Below, piece after piece: positions 16,070-23,793 of a stretch of 43,475 nt of DNA (the first letter of the stretch is position 1; each line of letters opens with the position of its first letter). The DNA comes from Flavobacteriales bacterium (GTDB lineage: Bacteria; Bacteroidota; Bacteroidia; Flavobacteriales_D; Crocinitomicaceae). The position numbers and the translations under genes are program-made. The stretch spans positions 1 through 43,475 of the forward strand of contig CANNKP010000005.1 in NCBI GenBank assembly GCA_947505255.1. The letters run 5' to 3'. Under the pieces are notes generated by a model. The model saw only the letters and a list, made by a program, of their open reading frames with translations, ran no database searches and was not told the DNA's origin.

Positions 16070-16112
16070 CGCTAACAGCACCTGCAAGAAATTGGCGGTT
16101 CAGTGGTTAAAT
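16070..16112 (+). repeat. attC-like site 4, truncated (right edge of the array)
   Basis: CGCTAAC (16070-16076) complements the left edge of the OsmC unit; extended over 10 positions the match is 9/10. It continues AGCACCTGCAAGAAATTGGCGG, matching site 2 except for one base. The pairing half is missing; only GTTAAAT (16106-16112), which fits GTTRRRY, follows. The site therefore looks deleted internally. Confidence 0.58.
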
Positions 16113-16114
16113 GA

Positions 16115-16357
16115 TGTTTTAGTAATGAACTATTTTTCACCAACACTGAGCCATATTTTGAAAGAAATAGGGTGTTATTAAACTTCAATTATAAACCATC
16201 CAAAACGTCAACAATACAAATTGGTTACTTACATCAATTTGATTATAAAATAAATGACGAAACAGGGCGTGATTTTCTTGTAATGGGTTTTTACTTTGAA
16301 ATTTTTCGAGAAGTGAAATCAAATGAAAATTCAGAAATTGAACTCAAGGACAATTAA
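16115..16357 (+). pseudogene. 5'-truncated DUF2490-family protein remnant
   Basis: The frame opens after a TGA at 16112-16114 and reads SNELFFTNTEPYFERNRV, then LNFNYKPSKTSTIQIGYLHQFDY and FLVMGFYFEIF, which resembles the C-terminal strands of a DUF2490 outer-membrane-type protein (normally well over 200 residues). No signal peptide or N-terminal two thirds remain. A GTG at 16172 could start a 61-residue peptide, but this is unlikely to be meaningful. The break falls at the damaged attC-like site 4, so loss of the 5' part may come from cassette rearrangement. Confidence 0.6.
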
Positions 16358-16486
16358 TCAATTTTCACACTTTTTAAATGTTCGATAGAACCGAAAAGTT
16401 AAATCCATAAAAATAAAATCCTACTCTAGTATCAAGATACAGGTTAAGAATTCACAAACTTAAAATGATTGAAAACAGTATTCTCT

Positions 16487-16505
16487 ATTTAGATTAATTC
16501 TAAAT
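16487..16505. promoter_or_regulatory. 19-bp palindrome upstream of the TonB-dependent receptor, possible Fur-type operator
   Basis: ATTTAGA-TTAAT-TCTAAAT is a perfect inverted repeat with 7-bp arms, about 90 bp before the receptor ATG. The length and AT-rich dyad resemble Fur/metal-regulator boxes. A related half-site, TTTTAGAATAGAATT, lies just before the ATG. The regulator is an inference from the iron-uptake-type gene downstream. Confidence 0.45.
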
Positions 16506-16594
16506 ACCTCTTTTATGGTATTGCACTTTGCCTCTACAAAGTATTCCTTTGTTCTATTAAAAATACCAAAAGAATACATTTTTAGAATAGAATT

Positions 16595-18793
16595 ATGAAT
16601 AACATTAGTAAGCTCATTTTTATTTTCACAACCATTTGTATTTCAAATGGATACAGTCAAACGGAGGACACGACAAGAATTAATCTTATAAAGGAAGTTG
16701 TGATAAAGGAACATACTTCTTTAGGTGGAATAGAGCGAATGCCCGATTTAAAGGAGAATGTAATTTATGCTGGTAAAAAAACGGAAGTTATACAATTGGA
16801 TAAAATAAATGCTGACTTAAGCACAAATAACACACGTCAAGTTTTTGCAAAAGTACCTGGCATGAGTATTTGGGAAAATGATGGTTCAGGAATTCAGGCT
16901 GGCGTTGCATCAAGAGGACTGAGTCCGAATCGGTCTTGGGAATTTAATGTTAGGCAAAACGGTTATGAAATTAACTCCGAAGTATTTGGATACCCAGAGA
17001 CTTATTATACACCGCCAATGGAAGCGTTAGATAAAATTGAAGTAATAAGAGGTGCAGCTTCTTTACAATATGGTCCTCAATTTGGTGGGTTGATAAACTA
17101 TCAAATCAAAAAGGGAAATCCAAATAAGCCAATTGCGTTTGAGACGTCGCAAACGATAGGATCTTATGGTTTATTTAATACGTTTAATGCAATTGGTGGA
17201 ACATATAAGAAATTTTCCTATTATGGATTTATTCATCATCGTGCGGCAGATGGTTGGCGCGAAAACAGTGTTTACTCGATTTATACGGGTTTTGTTTCCG
17301 CAAACTACCAATTAACAAAAAAAATAAATATCTCGGCAGAGTATAGTAAAATGAATTACAAAAGCCAACAAGCAGGTGGATTAACGGATAATCAGTTTAA
17401 TGAAAATCCTCGTCAATCTTCGAGAGAAAGAAATTGGTTTAATGCGCCTTTTAATGTAGCTACGTTCATCGTTAAATATGATATTTCAAAAACTGTAAAT
17501 TTTCAAATTAAGTCATTTGTAACTATAGCAGAAAGAAACAGCGTTGGTTTCACAAAATCTATTACCACTAAAGACAGTATTAATCCATTGACATTGCAAT
17601 ATAATGCGAGACAGGTAGATATGGATAATTATAAAAATTATGGAACGGAAGCAAGAGTTTCAGTGAAATATAAATTTTTCAAAAAAGAAAATGTTTTTGC
17701 TGGAGGATTGCGCGCGTATGCAGGAAGTACAAAAAGAAATCAGCAGGGGATAGGCACAACTGGTGTTGATTTTGATTTATCGCTTACAAATCCACAGTTC
17801 GGGAGATCTTTAGAATATGGAACGACAAATTATGCCTTATTTGCTGAAAATATTTTCCGTTTTGGTAAACGATTCAAAGTTGTTCCAGGGATTCGTTTAG
17901 AATACATTAAAAATCAAAGTGAAGGTTATATTAATACTTCTTCAACGGGAACTTTGAATATAAATAAAAAAGAACGTCAAATTTTACTTTATGGAATTGG
18001 CTGTGAATTTAAAGTGACTGATAACACAAACGCTTATGCAAACTATTCTTTGGCTTATCGTCCTGTAACTTTTTCAGAACTTACACCATCAGCTACTGCT
18101 GAAATAATTGATCCTAATTTAAAAGATGCACGTGGATTCAATGCTGATTTCGGATATAGAGGTTCTGTAAAAAACTATTTAAGTTTTGATGTTGGAGTTT
18201 TTTATTTGAATTATGAAAACAGAATTGGAACAATCACTCAAAATGGAGCACTGTTCAAAACAAATATAGGCACTTCTGTAAGTCAAGGGATAGAATCATA
18301 TATTGAGATCAATCCCATAAAATTCTTCACAGATTATTCCAAATTGGGCAATGTCAGCATATTTGCATCCAACTCGTTCATTGATGCTAAATATATCAAA
18401 TGGGACAACCCAGCAATTGCAAGTGATCCTACAAAATCGATTGAAAATAAACGTGTAGAAAATGCACCAAAATATATTCATAGATTTGGCGCAACATATA
18501 CTGTGAAAGATTTTTCAATTACGTTTCAATCAAGCAGTGTTGGTAATGTATTTACGGATGCAACAAATACTGAAATTGCAAATTCAACGGCAACAATTGG
18601 TATGCTTTCAGGTTATCAGGTAATGGATGTATCGTTTTCCTATAAATTCATGAGACATTATACACTTAAAGCCGGTGTAAATAATATTGCGGATGAAAAA
18701 TATGCTACAAGAAGAGCAACTGGCTACCCTGGACCTGGTATATTACCTGGAAATGGCAGAACATTTTTTGTAAGCTTTGGTGTTAAGTTGTAA
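16595..18793 (+). CDS. TonB-dependent outer-membrane receptor, FecA-like
   Basis: Energy-coupled uptake across the outer membrane, probably of a ferric chelate. The 732-residue protein begins with the signal peptide MNNISKLIFIFTTICISNGYS, then a plug domain with ARQVFAKVPGMSIWENDGSG-like text (RQVFAKVPGMSIWENDG), IEVIRGAASLQYGPQFGGLINY, and a 22-strand-type barrel ending in aromatic TFFVSFGVKL. The plug, with YGPQFGGLINYQIKKG, is most like ferric dicitrate receptors. No carboxypeptidase-like N-terminal domain or SusD partner is present, arguing against a polysaccharide system. A palindrome upstream and a strong terminator downstream suggest a single-gene unit. Ligand unproven. Confidence 0.88.
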   Translation: MNNISKLIFIFTTICISNGYSQTEDTTRINLIKEVVIKEHTSLGGIERMPDLKENVIYAGKKTEVIQLDKINADLSTNNTRQVFAKVPGMSIWENDGSGIQAGVASRGLSPNRSWEFNVRQNGYEINSEVFGYPETYYTPPMEALDKIEVIRGAASLQYGPQFGGLINYQIKKGNPNKPIAFETSQTIGSYGLFNTFNAIGGTYKKFSYYGFIHHRAADGWRENSVYSIYTGFVSANYQLTKKINISAEYSKMNYKSQQAGGLTDNQFNENPRQSSRERNWFNAPFNVATFIVKYDISKTVNFQIKSFVTIAERNSVGFTKSITTKDSINPLTLQYNARQVDMDNYKNYGTEARVSVKYKFFKKENVFAGGLRAYAGSTKRNQQGIGTTGVDFDLSLTNPQFGRSLEYGTTNYALFAENIFRFGKRFKVVPGIRLEYIKNQSEGYINTSSTGTLNINKKERQILLYGIGCEFKVTDNTNAYANYSLAYRPVTFSELTPSATAEIIDPNLKDARGFNADFGYRGSVKNYLSFDVGVFYLNYENRIGTITQNGALFKTNIGTSVSQGIESYIEINPIKFFTDYSKLGNVSIFASNSFIDAKYIKWDNPAIASDPTKSIENKRVENAPKYIHRFGATYTVKDFSITFQSSSVGNVFTDATNTEIANSTATIGMLSGYQVMDVSFSYKFMRHYTLKAGVNNIADEKYATRRATGYPGPGILPGNGRTFFVSFGVKL

Positions 18794-18800
18794 AACACGG

Positions 18801-18840
18801 ATAGACCTCTCACATAAAAAGTGAGAGGTCTATTACTTAT
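18801..18840 (+). terminator. hairpin terminator after the receptor gene
   Basis: A perfect 13-bp stem, ATAGACCTCTCAC (18801-18813) and GTGAGAGGTCTAT (18821-18833), around an A-rich 7-nt loop, starting 7 bp after the receptor stop. The tail is AT-rich but not a pure T run. Confidence 0.8.
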
Positions 18841-19131
18841 TATCTCTATTTAGTTTTATATCCTTAATGAATAAAAACCCTGAGATCGTGATCTAAGTGC
18901 TTTGCACAAAAAAAACTTAGTTTTTTCTTGATTTTTAGTTTTGTTTTAGTTGGAATTTTTTTGGCGAAAAGGAAATACTGTCTCAAACTTTATTAAAAAG
19001 ATACCTGGTCAATCTGATTTTCATGGATGAAATAAATTTGCTGTTCATAACAGAATTCATACTACATTCTGAGATTATGCTTCGTTGAAAGGATTTTGTA
19101 TATTTAAAAATAATTTTACACCGCTATAAGA
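18841..19131. other. leader region of the P450 operon
   Basis: 291 bp without a gene. A perfect -7 box TAAATTTG lies at 19033-19040 but has no good -33 partner, so it is only a candidate promoter for the four-gene operon. CTAAG (18893-18897) and CTTAG (18914-18918) are self-complementary around A-rich sequence and followed by T6; this could be a weak second terminator. Confidence 0.35.
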
Positions 19132-20469
19132 ATGAAATTACCTGAAGAAGCTCCCGGAAAATTGCCATTTTTGGGACATTTACTTTTATTTCGGAAGGAT
19201 CCATACAAATTCTTACAAATGAATTGTGAAGAAATGGGCCCTATTTTTTCATTTCATTTGCTAAATCGAAAGTTTTATGTTCTTAATCACCCAGAATTTA
19301 TAAAACACGTGTTGGTTAGCAATGCGAAAAATTATTCAAGAAAATCATCCTATAAATTTTTGGAGGAGATATTAGGTCAAGGATTACTTACAACCGAAGG
19401 TGAATTGTGGCGAAAAAGAAGAAGATTATCACAACCAGCTTTCAATAAAGAATCGCTATCTAAATTGGTTGAACAAATTGAAACATCAATAATTAATTTC
19501 ACAGGTAAATACGAAATTGAAAATAATTCAATATTGAATTTAGACCATGAAATGAATCATCTCACACTATCTGTACTAACAAATTCAATAATTCAAACTG
19601 AATTAAATGACAACTTCAATAAAGTAAAAGAAAATCTATTTTTTTCCTTAAAATACTTGACTACGAATCGTTTTAAAGCCGTTAAATGGACAAAACATTT
19701 ACCGAGTTATACAAAGTACAAAGGGAAACGGGGAATAAAGATTTTAAAAAATATCGTATTGGAAATTATTGAATCAAGAAGAACATCAGAAGTTGTTCAT
19801 ACAGATTTATTAGCTATGTTAATGGCGTCCAAAGATGAAGAAACGGGAGAATCATTAAAGAACGATGAGCTTTTAGATGAAGTCATGACAATGTTCGTGG
19901 CTGGACATGATACCACAACTGTAGTGCTTACCTGGACACTTTATTTATTGGCTCGAAATCCTGAAATCGAAGATAAATTAATTACAGAAATTGAAGCAAA
20001 TGAATCAGGATCGTCCTTATCCATAGAAGGTTTAATGCATTATCCGTATCTTAAAATGATTATTCAAGAAAGTATGAGATTGTATCCACCTGTTTGGAGT
20101 TTTGGTAGAAAGGCAATTAATGATGATTTTATAAATGACTTTTTTGTCCCTAAAGGAACTTCCTGCACAATGCCTGCAATTTTTGTTCATCGTAATCCTC
20201 AATTTTGGGAAAAACCAAATGAATTTTATCCTGAACATTTCACACTAGAGAAAATAAAAGAAAGAGACAAACTCGCCTATTTCCCTTTTAGTTCTGGTCA
20301 GCATAGGTGTATTGGTGAACATTATGCTATCATGGAAATTCAAATTGCATTAATTCATCTACTGAAAAAATATAAAATTACCCTTCAATCCCAAAAAGAG
20401 ATTCTGCCATCATTGCTTATTACACTTAAACCTAAAAATCCTATTCTCTTTAAATTAAATAAAAGATAA
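19132..20469 (+). CDS. cytochrome P450
   Basis: Haem monooxygenase, probably hydroxylating a lipid or acyl chain. The 445-residue protein has no membrane anchor and contains all landmarks: WRKRRRLSQPAF (C-helix, residues 93-104), I-helix AGHDTT (257-262), ExxR ESMR (313-316), the PERF-like YPEHF region (366-370) and the haem loop FSSGQHRCIG (386-395) with Cys393 as ligand. Overall text is closest to CYP4/CYP102-like fatty-acid-type P450s rather than to camphor-type enzymes. It is first in a four-gene operon; its stop overlaps the next ATG by one base. No ferredoxin or reductase gene is adjacent, so electrons must come from elsewhere. Confidence 0.95.
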   Translation: MKLPEEAPGKLPFLGHLLLFRKDPYKFLQMNCEEMGPIFSFHLLNRKFYVLNHPEFIKHVLVSNAKNYSRKSSYKFLEEILGQGLLTTEGELWRKRRRLSQPAFNKESLSKLVEQIETSIINFTGKYEIENNSILNLDHEMNHLTLSVLTNSIIQTELNDNFNKVKENLFFSLKYLTTNRFKAVKWTKHLPSYTKYKGKRGIKILKNIVLEIIESRRTSEVVHTDLLAMLMASKDEETGESLKNDELLDEVMTMFVAGHDTTTVVLTWTLYLLARNPEIEDKLITEIEANESGSSLSIEGLMHYPYLKMIIQESMRLYPPVWSFGRKAINDDFINDFFVPKGTSCTMPAIFVHRNPQFWEKPNEFYPEHFTLEKIKERDKLAYFPFSSGQHRCIGEHYAIMEIQIALIHLLKKYKITLQSQKEILPSLLITLKPKNPILFKLNKR

Positions 20470-21248
20470 TGAATAAGTTCACTACAAAAAAGTGGTCACC
20501 GTATCGTGATACCATTACAGATTTTCTTAATTTAAGACCTGACCGTAATATGGCGCAAGCAAATTTTGAAGTTGATATAAGTAAGATGACTGATATTATT
20601 GATGAACGTAAAATTGGCGTACATTCTTCACTGAGTCACCTTGCTTATTTACTGTGGTGTTATGCCCAAGCCATAAAGAAACATCCAGAAATGCAGTGGA
20701 TGAAATACGGAAAAAAATTATTTGTTTTTGAAGATGTAGATATTTCGATGATATTTGAAAAAACAACTGCTGATAATCAAAAAGTACCAGCTCCCTATAT
20801 TTTTAGAGCTGCACAAAATAAATCATTTGAAGAATTACTCGAAGAATTGATCAGTACCAACAATAAAACTCTTGAAGAGCTTCAATTACGAAAAAAAAGT
20901 AAGTTTTTCAAAATGCTTCCAGAATTCATGCGCTTATACATTTTGAGAAGGGCCTTGCGACATCCGTTAAAATGGAAACAAGCTTTAGGTACCGTTGCTT
21001 TTACAACTCTTGGTATGACGATAAGAAATAGACGATTTTGGGCTATTCCTATTGGTCCTTATGGTTGTATGGTAGCCGCTGGGTCAGCTTATTCCTACAA
21101 AGATGAGAATGGCCGCAGAACCAAATGGTGTTTAACAATAAATTTTGATCATAATTTAAATGATGGCGGACCTCTTATTCGTTTCGGGAAAACATTTACA
21201 CAGTTAATCGAATCTTCAGTAGGACTTTTAATAAAAGATAGTGAATAA
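20469..21248 (+). CDS. acyltransferase of the 2-oxoacid dehydrogenase E2 / chloramphenicol acetyltransferase fold
   Basis: Probably transfers an acyl group from CoA to a hydroxyl or amine of the pathway product. The 259-residue protein is only the catalytic domain: no lipoyl or subunit-binding domain, so it is not a pyruvate-dehydrogenase component. The active-site motif is FDHNLNDGG near residue 227 (HxxxDG, His as general base), preceded by TTLGMTIRNRRFWAIPIGPYG, the strand pattern of E2 cores. It overlaps the P450 stop by one base (TAATG) and the next gene by 8 bp, so it is translationally coupled to both. Acyl donor and acceptor unknown. Confidence 0.78.
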   Translation: MNKFTTKKWSPYRDTITDFLNLRPDRNMAQANFEVDISKMTDIIDERKIGVHSSLSHLAYLLWCYAQAIKKHPEMQWMKYGKKLFVFEDVDISMIFEKTTADNQKVPAPYIFRAAQNKSFEELLEELISTNNKTLEELQLRKKSKFFKMLPEFMRLYILRRALRHPLKWKQALGTVAFTTLGMTIRNRRFWAIPIGPYGCMVAAGSAYSYKDENGRRTKWCLTINFDHNLNDGGPLIRFGKTFTQLIESSVGLLIKDSE

Positions 21249-23793
21249 GAATTTTGTCATATTAAAATGGTTCATATATCCATTTACAATGGTTATGTGC
21301 ACTTTTCTATTTCTTGCATTTTATAAAATTGAGAATGTAAGTTTAGAATTAGCAACCACCATACCTATTTTGATGTCAATTATTATCTTGGTCTTTTCTG
21401 AATGGGGAATGCCTTTTGACAAAAATTGGAAGCCTCTTTGGAAAGACTGGAAGAATGATGGGTTGTACTTAATTATTGTTCAAACAGTATTGCCTAAAAT
21501 ACTGATGTGGTTGTTGATTCTTTTTTGTATTCGATTTTTTGGTTCAAAGAATCCATTTAATCTAACAATATGGCCAAGTCAATTACCTTTATTTGTTCAA
21601 GCACTTTTGGTGACATTTGGTTCTGATTTACTGCGTTATTGGTTGCATCGCCTTTGTCATACTATTCCTTTTTTATGGCGATTTCATGCGGTACATCATT
21701 CTGTTGATAAATTATACTGGATGAATACTTCTCGTTTTCATCCAGTAGAAAAAGCTATGCAGTTTTTATTAGATGTGGTTCCATTTATTCTACTTGGAGT
21801 TCCTTCGGAGGTTCTATCATTGCATTTAATATGGTATGGAGTTAATGGTTTTTTTCAGCATTCAAACATTGATTTGAAATTTGGCTATTTAAATTATTTG
21901 ATTAGCAGTCCAGATTTACACCGATGGCATCATGCTAGAAACGCAAAAGAATCGAATAATAATTATGGGAATAATATCATTATTTGGGATTTGATTTTTG
22001 GAACCTATTTTAATCCGAAAACACGAAAAGTTAGTGAAATTGGATTGATTAATAATAATTATCCAGGGGAATTTGGTTTACAAATGATGGCTCCGTTGAT
22101 TCTTGATTTTGATAAGAAAGATAAAATACAATTCAATCTTAAAAATAGTTTAACTATGATTTTAATGAAACTTCAAGTTTTTTATCTAAAGATTACTGTT
22201 TTTAAGAAATTTCGAAAAAACACTTTGAGATGTGAGCAAACACAAACCGATGTATTAATGCAAATTTTAAACAGAAGTTCAACTACAACTTTTGGTATAA
22301 AACATAATTTTCAGGAAATAAACTCATACGATCTTTTCTGTAAAAATATTCCTATTACAGATTATGAATATATAAGGTCTTATATAGAAAAGCAAGCTGC
22401 TAATCAATTAGACAAAGCTTTAATAAATGATTCGATTCTGATGTTCAATCAAACTAGTGGAACTACATCTCAACCTAAATTTATTCCTATCACAGAGCAA
22501 ACAATTAAAGGCCTAAAGATTAGTCAAAAAATTAATTTATGTATTCAACTTCAACATGCTCCAAATGCTTTTAAAGGTAAAATATTAGGAATTGTTAGTC
22601 CTGCTATCGAAACAATGAGCGAGAATATGATTCCTATAGGTTCTGCTTCTGGCCATTTTTATAAAAACATGCCTAGTTTATTTAAACGCAGATATGTTGT
22701 TCCGCATTCTGTTTTTGGAATAAAAGATTATCACACCAAATATTATGTAATTCTATTGCTAGCAATTCAACACAAGGATATTACCTATATTGGTACTGCA
22801 AATCCTACGACATTGCTTAAAATGTTTGAAATCTTGAACGATAATAAAGCAGATTTGCTTTTTGATTTAAAAAATAAGAACATATCAGTTTCAGTAAATT
22901 TAAGTGAAAAACAACAGCAACGAATCAAAAGTAGATTAAAGCCTTCAAAAAAAAGAATTGCAGAGTTGGAAACAATTTTCACAAAGGACAATTTTACTTT
23001 TGCTAATATTTGGCCATATCTCAACTTGCTTACAACGTGGACGGGGGGAAGCTGTGGAGTTTCTTTAAACTCTGTTTTGCAACTTTTTCCTGAAGATATT
23101 ATTGTTATTGACCCTGGTTATCTTGCAAGTGAAATCCGTGGAAGTATCACAATAGATCCTGAAAATCAGAGTGGAATTTTAACTTTTCAACATAATTTTT
23201 TCGAATTTATCGAGAGAAGCGATTGGGAAAATGGAAATCGCAATTTTACCCTTTTACATAAACTAAAATTATCAACTGAATATTATGTTTTTGTAACAAC
23301 TCCAAGTGGATTGTATAGGTATAATATGAATGATATCATATCAGTAAAAGGATATTATAATAACTGTCCCTTAATTTGTTTCGTTCAGAAGGGTAATGGA
23401 GTTTGTAATATTACAGGTGAGAAACTATATGAAAGTCAGCTTCTTAATGCTATAGAAAGTTTAAAATTAAAGGTGTATTATATTCAAGTTTTGGCTAATG
23501 AAGAATCCTGTTCTTATGAATGTTATATAGAATGGGCGGAGGACACAACTTACATAGAAAAAGAAATTTCAAATCAACTTGATAGCTTAATATGTTTACA
23601 AAACATTGAATATGCTGAGAAAAGAAAAAGCAATAGATTAAAGCAAATACAAGTTCATTTTCTCCAAAAAGGAACATATGAAAACATCAAAAAATTGTCA
23701 ATTACTAAAGGACAAAACGAGTCTCAATTTAAAACGGTTTTACTTGTGTACAAAAAGAATTTTATAATTAATCTAAGTCAATTTGTAATATAA
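21241..23793 (+). CDS. fusion: sterol-desaturase-type fatty acid hydroxylase plus GH3-family acyl-amino-acid synthetase
   Basis: An 850-residue two-domain protein starting with GTG. Residues 1-290 are a membrane di-iron hydroxylase: hydrophobic segments at about 10-30, 40-55, 75-100, and 175-200, and His boxes HRLCH (136-140), HAVHH (149-153), QH207 and HRWHH (227-231). Residues about 315-850 match GH3 adenylating enzymes: LNRSSTTTFG near 345, the ATP loop QTSGTTSQPKFIPIT (404-418), GGSCGVSL near 600, YRYNMNDIISVKGYYNNCP and ITGEKLYESQ near the C terminus. GH3 enzymes in plants join acyl acids to amino acids via acyl-AMP. I do not know this fusion from the literature. It probably couples acyl oxidation at the membrane to amide formation. 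Confidence 0.87.
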   Translation: MNKNFVILKWFIYPFTMVMCTFLFLAFYKIENVSLELATTIPILMSIIILVFSEWGMPFDKNWKPLWKDWKNDGLYLIIVQTVLPKILMWLLILFCIRFFGSKNPFNLTIWPSQLPLFVQALLVTFGSDLLRYWLHRLCHTIPFLWRFHAVHHSVDKLYWMNTSRFHPVEKAMQFLLDVVPFILLGVPSEVLSLHLIWYGVNGFFQHSNIDLKFGYLNYLISSPDLHRWHHARNAKESNNNYGNNIIIWDLIFGTYFNPKTRKVSEIGLINNNYPGEFGLQMMAPLILDFDKKDKIQFNLKNSLTMILMKLQVFYLKITVFKKFRKNTLRCEQTQTDVLMQILNRSSTTTFGIKHNFQEINSYDLFCKNIPITDYEYIRSYIEKQAANQLDKALINDSILMFNQTSGTTSQPKFIPITEQTIKGLKISQKINLCIQLQHAPNAFKGKILGIVSPAIETMSENMIPIGSASGHFYKNMPSLFKRRYVVPHSVFGIKDYHTKYYVILLLAIQHKDITYIGTANPTTLLKMFEILNDNKADLLFDLKNKNISVSVNLSEKQQQRIKSRLKPSKKRIAELETIFTKDNFTFANIWPYLNLLTTWTGGSCGVSLNSVLQLFPEDIIVIDPGYLASEIRGSITIDPENQSGILTFQHNFFEFIERSDWENGNRNFTLLHKLKLSTEYYVFVTTPSGLYRYNMNDIISVKGYYNNCPLICFVQKGNGVCNITGEKLYESQLLNAIESLKLKVYYIQVLANEESCSYECYIEWAEDTTYIEKEISNQLDSLICLQNIEYAEKRKSNRLKQIQVHFLQKGTYENIKKLSITKGQNESQFKTVLLVYKKNFIINLSQFVI

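Larger units (their letters stand above)
11850..16112 (+). mobile_element. integron-like gene cassette array without integrase in the window (CALIN-like)
   Basis: Four units, each with one or two plus-strand genes, are separated by imperfect palindromic sites with TAAC...GTTA ends. Each unit's 5' edge should be the complement of its own 3' edge, as for excised integron cassettes: higBA GTTAGAGTAC/GTACTCTAAC (10/10), protease GTTATGGG/CCCATAAC (8/8), OsmC unit GTTAGCG/CGCTAAC (7/7); the mazEF unit is degenerate. All genes point the same way. No tyrosine recombinase is present, so mobility cannot be shown. Gene content (two toxin-antitoxin modules, a secreted protease, a peroxiredoxin-like protein) fits sedentary integron cassettes. 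Confidence 0.68.

Noticed and set aside
11850..16112. Composite transposon or insertion sequence explanation for the accessory block
   Set aside because: No transposase, no long terminal inverted repeats at the block ends, and no target duplication; the edge complementarity is per gene unit, not per block.
15749..16181. Frames of 112 (minus) and 62 (plus) codons around the end of osmC
   Set aside because: The first is antisense to osmC; the second covers attC-like site 4 and has no recognisable protein features.
18841..19131. Small RNA gene before the P450 operon
   Set aside because: Only short, weak self-complementarity (5 bp) was seen and no supported promoter-terminator pair.
20469..21248. 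Pyruvate or 2-oxoglutarate dehydrogenase E2 subunit
   Set aside because: Lipoyl and subunit-binding domains are missing and no E1 or E3 gene is near; only the acyltransferase core is present.
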